Made by a program: the position numbers and the translations under genes. A stretch of DNA of 64,000 nucleotides from Phycisphaerales bacterium (GTDB lineage Bacteria > Planctomycetota > Phycisphaerae > Phycisphaerales > SM1A02), in NCBI GenBank assembly GCA_029268515.1, contig JAQWNP010000001.1, positions 62,001-126,000 of the forward strand, read 5' to 3'. The notes beneath the pieces are model-generated. The model was not told where the DNA came from and ran no database searches. It was given only the letters and a program-made list of their open reading frames with translations. Positions 16,765-24,495 of the stretch are shown here, in pieces. How positions within the stretch are numbered: position 1 is the first letter of the stretch; every line of letters begins with the position of its first letter.

Positions 16765-18867
16765 ATGGGGATGAGATCTTTGAACCGGCGACTTCACTTT
16801 AGACCTCGAAGCTTATGCTTGCTTTCCTTCTTAGTGATTAGCTTTTGTTGCATATCAGCAGCACAAACAGCACGTACAACTCTCACGCCACAGATCGTGG
16901 AATACCGCTTTAAAGATTTTAGTTGTCTCTTGGATAAGAATAGCGAGCTGTTGAAGCAACAGATCCAGTTGCTTGCTCAGCAGTTAAATCAGGCAGCTCA
17001 TAAGTATCAACATAGAGTCATTGCATTACGACTTCGAAATCTTCCATTAGATTTTAACGAACTGCAATCGGTCAATCGAACCATCGTACGCAGTGCTTGC
17101 AATCATGATCAAACGCCTACAGTCATTTATGAAATGGCCGTCAGTCATTTTATCGCTCAAGCCTTACAAGCAGCAGGCCCAAGTCTTCGCGATCGCTTTG
17201 GCGTCATTGGACTCCCTTTCGAGGCATATGGACGATCTTCGTCAGCCGCTCACTTCTCAAATCTGAATTACAAAGAAACGCTCTCTCAAATCGACACTTT
17301 ACTTCCTGCCCGCTCTTTTATTCTCTCAGACACGACTGCAACACTCGCCACTATCCAGACAGGTGTTCCAATATCTCTTGCAGATACGAAGTCCCGTAAA
17401 GTGCTAGTACGGGTCAATGATTTGTGGATTCTGGTCGAACCCTACTTGCCTCCACCACCCGTTTCAGTGTCATCAAGCCAAGAAACTGGCACTTCCTCAA
17501 ATGGCATTACATGGACGGTTTACAACGGCCCACCACCTGCTCCTAATCCCACACCAATACCAGAACGCGCGCCCCAGACGATCGATGCCTCGCCGGAACC
17601 ATCGGTAGCCGCTGCAACGGTTCCTGATTTTGAGTTTTCCCTTACAGATCCAAACAAAGTGCCGCCTGACACCGCACCAGTCAATGCTACCATTTATGAT
17701 GAAACAGGTTTATGGAATGACTCGGCAACTGAAAATGATCTTCCGTTAGATGACATTGGCCTGGAAGAAGCAGAACTTTCCGCCCACTCTCTAGAAGACT
17801 TTAAAAGCGCCTGGATCAGCAACGATCTTGCCTACGATCTAAATAGTGACGGTTTGATTAATAACACTGATCTGCAAATACTGACCGACACTATTAGTCA
17901 ACCAGTATCAACCACACATAAACGACTTCTACATTTTCAGACAGTTGGTTTTTCCAGTCTCTCCGAGTTTGGGTTTGTCTCGAGAAGCACCTGTACACCA
18001 GAAGCTGGTTGGAATGCACATATTGCTAGTAGACTTCAGCCACTTGTTGATTATTTAGGCAATGATGCATTTGACTGGTGGGGACACAATACTGGTGGCG
18101 TATGGGAACAACGCCCTTTTAAACTGACGGATAGAAGCTCGCCAACCATCATGCTCTATGAACAACTCTTTATAGCGCGATACAGATATCCCGAATTGGT
18201 TAACTATCAGCCTCTCCAAACATTTGCCGCTAATCATGGCATCAATCTCTATGGTTACATAGGCTATCCATTGTGCGACTCTGAGAACAATAATCTGGGG
18301 CAGGCACTAGGTTTTGAGGCTCAACCACAACATGGAGATACCAGCCAATTCCTGAACTGGTATCGCGAATTCGTGGAATTTGGTTTTTCAGGCGTGGGAC
18401 ATGATGCGACAGGATTATTAAGCCATGACTCCGCGTGGCTCAGTCAAATCAAACCAATCTTGCAAGATCTCAATATGGAAGTTTTTATAGAAGCCAATCC
18501 CAAACGACATGATGGCGCTCATCTTCTCGGATTAAGTGTTGTTGCAGAACATCGCGTCTGGAAGGCGCGAGAAGAACTTCTCAATGGAGATGGAGAGATC
18601 TCTTTTTATACGGAAGAAGAGATACGTGAAGCGGGCGGACGAGCCATTTACTTGGTTACTTGGCCTGAAGGCGGTGGGCAAGGTGAAATTGCCACCGCCC
18701 CAGGATTCAATATTTTTGAATGGCGATTCAAGACCGCCAAGAAACTACTTCGAAATGGTCACACTGTTGCGGTACATCTTCATAGTCTCATGACGAATGG
18801 ATACGACATCAAAAAACTCGTAGAACTTTCGCGCGACACAGCACATGTCGCTCATTCCAACAACTAA
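16765..18867 (+). CDS. secreted protein with EF-hand motif and unassigned C-terminal domain
   Basis: A 700-residue exported protein. A signal peptide lies near residues 15-34 ('LLSFLVISFCCISAAQT'). Residues of about 45-235 form an N-terminal domain, followed by a Pro/Ser-rich linker ('PPPPVSVSSS', 'PPPAPNPTPIPERAP') up to about 320. A single dockerin-like calcium motif, 'YDLNSDGLINNTDLQIL', lies near 350-366. The C-terminal 300 residues contain 'AFDWWGHNTGGVWEQRPF', 'GVGHDATG' and 'MEVFIEANPKRHDG', reminiscent of a TIM-barrel glycosidase scaffold, but I cannot name a family. No neighbour suggests a substrate. It is a single gene on the plus strand, convergent with the sodN gene 14 bases away. 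Confidence 0.75.
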   Translation: MGMRSLNRRLHFRPRSLCLLSFLVISFCCISAAQTARTTLTPQIVEYRFKDFSCLLDKNSELLKQQIQLLAQQLNQAAHKYQHRVIALRLRNLPLDFNELQSVNRTIVRSACNHDQTPTVIYEMAVSHFIAQALQAAGPSLRDRFGVIGLPFEAYGRSSSAAHFSNLNYKETLSQIDTLLPARSFILSDTTATLATIQTGVPISLADTKSRKVLVRVNDLWILVEPYLPPPPVSVSSSQETGTSSNGITWTVYNGPPPAPNPTPIPERAPQTIDASPEPSVAAATVPDFEFSLTDPNKVPPDTAPVNATIYDETGLWNDSATENDLPLDDIGLEEAELSAHSLEDFKSAWISNDLAYDLNSDGLINNTDLQILTDTISQPVSTTHKRLLHFQTVGFSSLSEFGFVSRSTCTPEAGWNAHIASRLQPLVDYLGNDAFDWWGHNTGGVWEQRPFKLTDRSSPTIMLYEQLFIARYRYPELVNYQPLQTFAANHGINLYGYIGYPLCDSENNNLGQALGFEAQPQHGDTSQFLNWYREFVEFGFSGVGHDATGLLSHDSAWLSQIKPILQDLNMEVFIEANPKRHDGAHLLGLSVVAEHRVWKAREELLNGDGEISFYTEEEIREAGGRAIYLVTWPEGGGQGEIATAPGFNIFEWRFKTAKKLLRNGHTVAVHLHSLMTNGYDIKKLVELSRDTAHVAHSNN

Positions 18868-18880
18868 TCAATACAGCTCA

Positions 18881-19468
18881 TTAATGACTATGACCTTCGT
18901 GGCCATGACCCTCGTGGCTATGATCCTCGTGACTGTCATTCTGATTATTCATTTCAGTATGCTGAAGTGCAGGATAGACGGTGGTGTAATACGGCGCCAT
19001 TGCTTCCACTGATCCAAGTAACTGCACAGCGTATTTCGTGTCTACGTTTTGCTTACACTTCATCGCTGCGACCAGGACGGCGTGATTTGTGGTCAATTTC
19101 TTGATGTACGCATCGTAACCTTCTTGTCCAGGATCTACAGCTTGCACACGTTGAGTTAAGAAGTAATTAGAAATTGTATCCTGAATATTCTGCGCAGCAT
19201 CTTCTTTGACATTGACCCATCTTGTGATCTGATTGAGTGCTTGTGGGCTTACTTTTTTATGGTCGTGTTCTGCCGTAAGCATGACAATTTGCTCCATTGC
19301 CTTATTAATTGTCACAGCATCTTCACGCAACATTTGAATGCGCGAGGGATCATCATAAATGCCACATGGCATCTCGCAGTGAGCAAACGCTGATCGAGTT
19401 AAACTTGCCGCAATAAGTACAAAAACTGTGACAACAAAAATTCCGACATAACATGAGGTCCGAGACAT
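18881..19468 (-). CDS. sodN: nickel superoxide dismutase, exported, with His-rich tail
   Basis: A 195-residue precursor. AAGGAG lies 7 bases before ATG 19468. Residues 1-29 are a Sec signal peptide ending 'RSAFA', and cleavage there exposes His30 as the mature N-terminus. The mature protein starts 'HCEMPCGIY', the nickel hook HCxxPCGxY: His1 (amine and side chain), Cys2 and Cys6 bind nickel. The NiSOD four-helix core follows, including 'REDAVTINKAMEQI' and 'NHAVLVAAMKCK'. It converts superoxide to oxygen and peroxide. Typical NiSODs are made with a short propeptide cut by SodX; here signal peptidase could do that job outside the cytoplasm. The tail ends in three (S/G)HE(D/G)H units, not part of the known core and probably metal-binding. 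It follows a histidine kinase gene by 113 bases. Confidence 0.93.
   Translation of the reverse strand: MSRTSCYVGIFVVTVFVLIAASLTRSAFAHCEMPCGIYDDPSRIQMLREDAVTINKAMEQIVMLTAEHDHKKVSPQALNQITRWVNVKEDAAQNIQDTISNYFLTQRVQAVDPGQEGYDAYIKKLTTNHAVLVAAMKCKQNVDTKYAVQLLGSVEAMAPYYTTVYPALQHTEMNNQNDSHEDHSHEGHGHEGHSH
18884..18934 (-). repeat. 15-bp tandem repeat encoding His-rich tail of NiSOD
   Basis: Three imperfect 15-base units encode SHEDH, SHEGH and GHEGH, followed by a terminal SH. The repeat lies inside sodN immediately before its stop codon. Its coding content (about half His) points to metal binding; the repeat structure suggests growth by slippage. Confidence 0.8.
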
Positions 19469-19581
19469 AATAATGCTCCTTCTTAGGGTATTGGAATTAG
19501 AGATGATAGCTACCAATCCAATGCTGTCGCATCCGGGCTCAAGATAGTCAACAAATAGCTGTAACAGAGCACGAGGTGTGC

Positions 19582-21756
19582 TCAATGTTTAAAGAGGCTA
19601 GCTACACTTTCTAGAAGGTCGCTTGTTCCAAATGGTTTACAAAGCGACCGCACCGGACCATCTGGCAAAGTGAGTGTTTGATCTGTGGAATTTACGTAAC
19701 CAGATATAGCCACAACCTTAAGGTGAGGCCGTAGCTTTCGAGCTTTAGTAATAAGCTCTTTACCACTCATCCCAGGCATGGTGAGATCAGAAATAAGCAC
19801 GGATATTTCAGGATTGTCTCCGAGACACGCCATCGCTTCATACCCATCAGCAGCTTCATAAATATCATGCCCCGCACCCTCAAGCACCGCGTGCATGAGC
19901 GCCCGAATAGCGCTCTCGTCATCGACCACCAATATGCTTCTCGTTTTCGCTGGCTGTAATTCTTCTGGATCAAGATCATCTACGGATTCAACTTCAACAC
20001 TTGTTTCTATTATCTGTGGAATCCATACATCAACTCGTGTCCCCTGCCCAAGAGAACTTTGGAACTCAATACCACCACCCGATCGTCGGACCATACCGAA
20101 AACAGATGACAACCCTAAACCAGTTCCTTTTGAAAAATGCTTGGTTGTGAAAAATGGCTCAAATACCTGGCTCACTGTCTCCTCATCCATACCACAGCCA
20201 GAGTCAACAACCGATATTTTCACGTAAGGTCCTGGCAATGCATCGAACCAATGAATTGACCAATGCGACTCCCTATCCTCCAGCTCAACAAGCGTAGCGC
20301 TGACAGAGATCACGCCGCCATCTGGCATTGCATCGCGAGCATTGTTTACCAGATTTAACACAACAGACTCAAGCGAACCAGCTCCAATTTTCATGCCACC
20401 CAGATTCGGATCCACATTGACCTCTAAGTCAATACCTGAACCAAAGATCCGATGGAGCATCGAAAGCACTTCTTCGAGAACATCGCTCGCATCTGATACA
20501 AATGACTCGCCGCGTTCTTGGTGACTGAGAACCCGAAGTTGCTCCGTTAGAGAAGCTGATCTACGAACAGACTCGCGAATAGCCGTCAGCCTTTCAGCAA
20601 GATCTTTATTTCCTGAATACTGATGTAGCAAGAGCTCACAATGTCCTAAGATCACTGTGAGCGAATTATTAAAATCATGAGCGATACCACCAGCTAATCG
20701 GCCTAAGGCGTTCATCCGTTCCGCTTGTCGCAACTGCAATTCGACATTGTGATGCTCAGTGACATCCATTACATAACCCTGGACCTGTGATAATTCCCCA
20801 TTCTCCGCACAGATACCAACCAGATTTTGCAGTCCAAATAACAATGTTCCATCAACTCGCTGAACTTGGATCTCCTGATGATAGAGTCGTCCGTGTTCTT
20901 TAAGCGATTCGATAACTTTCTCTCGCCCCCGCGATGAACCCCAAAGCTGTAGCCCACCTCGCTGCTTTGCATCTTCTAAAGATGCAAGTCCATACATGCG
21001 AATAAATGCTGGATTACAGTCGATAATCTCTCCCTCAGGCGTAGAGATAAAATTGCCAGTAATGTCATTACTAAATAATTGTCGATATTGCCTTTCCGCA
21101 CCCCGTAACGCGTCAATCATCTCGGCGAGATGGTCAACTGCATCATTCAAGACCACAAGCTCTATAGCCGGCTCCCCCTTAAACTTGGGTGGAACCTTAT
21201 CGTGTTCAATTGCCGAAACTCTTTTTGCAATCAATTGCATTGGTTGAACAACAATGCGACGCACCACTAAGAGGAGTATGAGTGATACAACCAATACACC
21301 TAACGCGCTAATCACACCAGCTCGCCAGGCATAACCAGCAATCTGATCCATCGCCTGATCCATATTCCAGGAAATCTGAATTGATCCAAAGGTCTCGCCC
21401 ATATAGACGACACTCTCTGAATAAACTAATGCTGACTGCTCCATCGGCACATCTAAAGCACGTGATTCTGCTAACAACCTGCCTGATTCATTCTCAATAA
21501 TAATTTGATGAATACTGGCCTGTGACTCAAGTACTTCCTTTGCAACTGTCTGCAGCACCGGCACATCTTCTGACACAATTGCACCTGCGGCTGCTGCCGC
21601 CACTGCCGCAACGGTTGATGCAGAGCTTCTCTGAAGCTGCTTTTGAAGCGTCGATAACTCCAACTCTTTTACAACGGTACCAAGCAACAAGCCAAGCACA
21701 ACTGCTGTGACAATAGTCACCAGTAACATCTGCAAGGCAATTGGCCGTCCACGCAT
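19582..21756 (-). CDS. hybrid sensor histidine kinase (TM-HAMP-PAS-HisKA-HATPase-REC)
   Basis: A 724-residue membrane sensor. The first membrane helix lies near residues 8-28. An extracytoplasmic domain of about 120 residues follows, then a second helix near 150-172 ('LGVLVVSLILLLVVRRIVV'), HAMP, PAS (about 225-340) and HisKA with phospho-acceptor His in 'LAGGIAHDFNNSLTVIL'. The ATPase domain has N-box 'NLVNNARDAMPDGG', 'DSGCGMDEE' and 'GTGLGLSSVFGMV'. The C-terminal receiver starts 'SILVVDDESAIRAL' with acceptor Asp in 'LISDLTMPG'. This layout matches kinases whose internal receiver modulates or relays the signal; no separate regulator is adjacent. The PhnD-like binding lipoprotein 50 bases upstream is the probable ligand presenter. 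ATG 21756 is chosen over TTG 21771; neither has a strong ribosome site. Confidence 0.9.
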   Translation of the reverse strand: MRGRPIALQMLLVTIVTAVVLGLLLGTVVKELELSTLQKQLQRSSASTVAAVAAAAAGAIVSEDVPVLQTVAKEVLESQASIHQIIIENESGRLLAESRALDVPMEQSALVYSESVVYMGETFGSIQISWNMDQAMDQIAGYAWRAGVISALGVLVVSLILLLVVRRIVVQPMQLIAKRVSAIEHDKVPPKFKGEPAIELVVLNDAVDHLAEMIDALRGAERQYRQLFSNDITGNFISTPEGEIIDCNPAFIRMYGLASLEDAKQRGGLQLWGSSRGREKVIESLKEHGRLYHQEIQVQRVDGTLLFGLQNLVGICAENGELSQVQGYVMDVTEHHNVELQLRQAERMNALGRLAGGIAHDFNNSLTVILGHCELLLHQYSGNKDLAERLTAIRESVRRSASLTEQLRVLSHQERGESFVSDASDVLEEVLSMLHRIFGSGIDLEVNVDPNLGGMKIGAGSLESVVLNLVNNARDAMPDGGVISVSATLVELEDRESHWSIHWFDALPGPYVKISVVDSGCGMDEETVSQVFEPFFTTKHFSKGTGLGLSSVFGMVRRSGGGIEFQSSLGQGTRVDVWIPQIIETSVEVESVDDLDPEELQPAKTRSILVVDDESAIRALMHAVLEGAGHDIYEAADGYEAMACLGDNPEISVLISDLTMPGMSGKELITKARKLRPHLKVVAISGYVNSTDQTLTLPDGPVRSLCKPFGTSDLLESVASLFKH

Positions 21757-21805
21757 ATCTAATAAACTCAACAGATTTTAGTAAGCACCAGAATTAGATA
21801 TTCTA

Positions 21806-22771
21806 CTATTTCTGAAAGAACTCGCCGCTACGATTAATAGCTTGTCGAATAGAGTCATAATCTTCATCACTACCAGCCTCAAAACCTGACTTTTTCAGCG
21901 CCTTAAGTGCCGCTTCATCATCCATTTCTAGAAGTGCCTGACGAAGCGACGCCTTAATCACAGGATCCAAGTCAGCTTTAGCAACCCAAGGTTTAGTTAC
22001 ATTCGGAAAACGTGCTAGCTCACGAAGCGGGGAACCAGAGTCCACCATCTTCTGAAAGGTACTCTCTTTGAGCGCCCCCGCGTCATATTCCTTCCTTGCA
22101 ACCGCATCTCCGACCCGGTCATGGCGATGAAGATATTCATAGGAAGATAGATCCGAGGCAGTAATACCACAGTCCAACAAAAATTCTTGAGAGAGATAAC
22201 GACCAATTGTTGACTTGTCATCGCCAAACGCAAACGAATGACCGACGATGTCCTGGCATGTCTCAAGGCTGCTGTCACTGTGGGTACAGATGACTCCATA
22301 AAAAATACGCCCACCGTTATTCTGCTCCACTCCCAGCAACGAAACCTCAGGCCTTTCATCTTTCACGATTATGTAAGAAGCCGGACCAAATCTTGAAAAA
22401 TCAACAATGCCATCAACAACAGCGCCCATTCCATCTTCATATGTAGAGAACACTTGGGTACTGATTGTCACTGGTCTCTGCAGCGATTCGGACATGGACT
22501 TTTGAATAGCGTCAAGAATAGGTCGGAATTGCTCTACCATTGCTTTGGGTTGATCAGACGTATAAATGCCGAACTGCAACGAGATGGGTTCAATGCCATT
22601 ATTTTCTGCAATCAATTCAGAAGCCCGCGGGCGTTCCTTAACCTCCTTACCATTCCCTTCACCAGCACTTGAAGACGCTCCACCACATGATACCAGCATC
22701 CCCATGATTACGAAAAGCATGGCTCCTATTGCAAATGTCCGAAAACCCCTTTGGCAAACCAATGAATACAT
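21806..22771 (-). CDS. PhnD-like periplasmic binding lipoprotein
   Basis: A 321-residue lipoprotein with signal peptide and lipobox 'GMLVSCG'. The mature part has the PhnD/phosphonate-binding family layout: 'LQFGIYTSDQPKAMVEQFRP', 'VDFSRFGPASYIIVKD', 'HSFAFGDDKSTIGRYL' and 'EYDAGALKEST'. Members bind phosphonates, phosphite, phosphate analogues or other small anions. There are no ABC permease or ATPase genes nearby, and the next gene is a sensor kinase in the same operon. I therefore infer that this protein presents a ligand to the kinase rather than feeding a transporter. GAGGG lies about 7 bases before ATG 22771. Family confident; ligand unknown. Confidence 0.85.
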   Translation of the reverse strand: MYSLVCQRGFRTFAIGAMLFVIMGMLVSCGGASSSAGEGNGKEVKERPRASELIAENNGIEPISLQFGIYTSDQPKAMVEQFRPILDAIQKSMSESLQRPVTISTQVFSTYEDGMGAVVDGIVDFSRFGPASYIIVKDERPEVSLLGVEQNNGGRIFYGVICTHSDSSLETCQDIVGHSFAFGDDKSTIGRYLSQEFLLDCGITASDLSSYEYLHRHDRVGDAVARKEYDAGALKESTFQKMVDSGSPLRELARFPNVTKPWVAKADLDPVIKASLRQALLEMDDEAALKALKKSGFEAGSDEDYDSIRQAINRSGEFFQK

Positions 22772-22836
22772 ACATATCCCTCAATTTCAATAGAACACGT
22801 TTAACGCAGCTATTGGCACGGCCACAATCACTTGAA

Positions 22837-24411
22837 CTAAATGATCTCACTTAGATTATCAAGCCGCACTTTTGACTCTTTTTCTTGCCGCCTTGATTTT
22901 AACCGAGGGCTTCTGAACCACGTTCTCCACCCCTCCGTCAGCTCTAATAGTCCCCACCTCAAAAGTGATATAAATACGAGACGTGCGCTCCATACAGAAA
23001 ACGTGAAACTATCAAACAAATAACGACGCCCTGCGTTACGCCTTCCCAGAACACCACGCTCGCGACGAGATCTTGCGATCGATGCGAATCTTTTATTGTA
23101 AAAGCTCATGAGATAATAAAAAGGCACTGCAGTTCGTCGCGTATAGAGCCCCTTACCCAAGGATTTCGTCCCATTGATGTAGGGAATCGAAGCAACCCCA
23201 AGATAATAAAGCCCTAAATCCATTAACACTACGCTGCGCAGCAAATCAAATTCGCCAAGATATTCATACTTATCACGGTAAATAGCTTTGAACCAGCGAC
23301 GCGAGCATTGATGCATACATTTGTTATGCGATTCAATCTGAGTCGATAACGACTCACCCCTACGCTGTGACAACACTAACTCAACAGCGCCTACAACAGT
23401 AAATGCCGTCCAATCAAGCCCCATACTATAGAAGGGGTCGATAAATCCGGCCGCATCACCAACAATTGCCAGACCATCTTCGGCATAACAATCACTGGTA
23501 TAAGCGATGTTCTTTCGCAAATGCACATCATCTTTAATTGGCTTTGCATTCAATAACAATCTTTTCGCGACCGGATGTGTATCCAACATGCCTCGCATTC
23601 GATCAACCAGCCGCCCCTCATCTGGCAAGCTTGCCAGACGCTGATCCATGACAATGCCCACGCTCGTATCACCACCCTTGAGCCGAATAAACCAACTCCA
23701 CCAACCATCTCCCATCACATGCGTCGTGGCTAAGCCGCGATGAGAAGCTGTTTCACTATTCCAATCTGGAAATTCATTTGAAAGTGAAAGACCATCAAGA
23801 TCTTCAACATCTTTAAAACGTCCCCAAACTGCCATTAACGGATGCTCTTCGTTCGTCTTAATCCAGCCACGCTTCCGGCCTATGAAAGCCGCAACACCTG
23901 AAGCATCAATGACCCAGCGGCATTGCACTTCACGTTGTTCTTCGCCAACTGAAACGATAACGCGATTGGGGCCACCCTCTTTCAAATCAACAGACTTCAC
24001 CGAAGCCGGCCGCCAAACCGTCACGCCAAGTTTTGAAGCCCGACACAATACCTCTTCATCAAGTTTTGCTCGGTCTACCAGATAAGAAGGCACGCGAGAG
24101 AGAAACTTGCCGCCAAGTTCTCCAGAATTACCGAGATTTGTTACGTCATCATTATTAAAGTAGAACCGCAAGCCTTGTTTGATGAGATGCTCATCATTGA
24201 GATAGTCAATCAATCCCAGGCCGCGACCAAGAAAATAGGCGCCTACCTCAACGGTCGCCTCCCCTACTTTGCGAGTAAACACTTCACTTTGCTCAACTAC
24301 AAGTACTCGGATTTCAGGATCACGCTGCCTTAATATGTGAGCAGCACCAGCGCCGGCGACTGAACCGCCAATCACAACTACATCGAATTCGAGGTGCTGT
24401 TGCTTCACCAT
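22837..24411 (-). CDS. FAD-dependent halogenase/reductase-like oxidoreductase
   Basis: A 524-residue flavoprotein. It has an N-terminal Rossmann loop 'VVVIGGSVAGAGAA', a 'KVGEATVEVG' segment equal to the conserved GEAT region of flavin halogenases, 'DASGVAAFIGRKRG', 'WWSWFIRL' (comparable to the W.W.I motif) and 'LAIVGDAAGFIDPFYSMGLD' for FAD binding. The family includes tryptophan halogenase-like enzymes and geranylgeranyl reductases; the Lys that defines true halogenases cannot be verified here. The C-terminus is Arg/Lys-rich with one hydrophobic patch, suggesting membrane contact. ATG 24411 is preferred over ATG 24423, where AGGA abuts the start. It lies 65 bases upstream of the PhnD-like gene on the same strand. 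Substrate unknown. Confidence 0.8.
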   Translation of the reverse strand: MVKQQHLEFDVVVIGGSVAGAGAAHILRQRDPEIRVLVVEQSEVFTRKVGEATVEVGAYFLGRGLGLIDYLNDEHLIKQGLRFYFNNDDVTNLGNSGELGGKFLSRVPSYLVDRAKLDEEVLCRASKLGVTVWRPASVKSVDLKEGGPNRVIVSVGEEQREVQCRWVIDASGVAAFIGRKRGWIKTNEEHPLMAVWGRFKDVEDLDGLSLSNEFPDWNSETASHRGLATTHVMGDGWWSWFIRLKGGDTSVGIVMDQRLASLPDEGRLVDRMRGMLDTHPVAKRLLLNAKPIKDDVHLRKNIAYTSDCYAEDGLAIVGDAAGFIDPFYSMGLDWTAFTVVGAVELVLSQRRGESLSTQIESHNKCMHQCSRRWFKAIYRDKYEYLGEFDLLRSVVLMDLGLYYLGVASIPYINGTKSLGKGLYTRRTAVPFYYLMSFYNKRFASIARSRRERGVLGRRNAGRRYLFDSFTFSVWSARLVFISLLRWGLLELTEGWRTWFRSPRLKSRRQEKESKVRLDNLSEII

Positions 24412-24495
24412 GACAAACGTCATTCCTGTAAGTACTTATTATTTATGCCACAACATTATAGCACGCCATTTTTCAGACGATCTGGCCACTAATTC

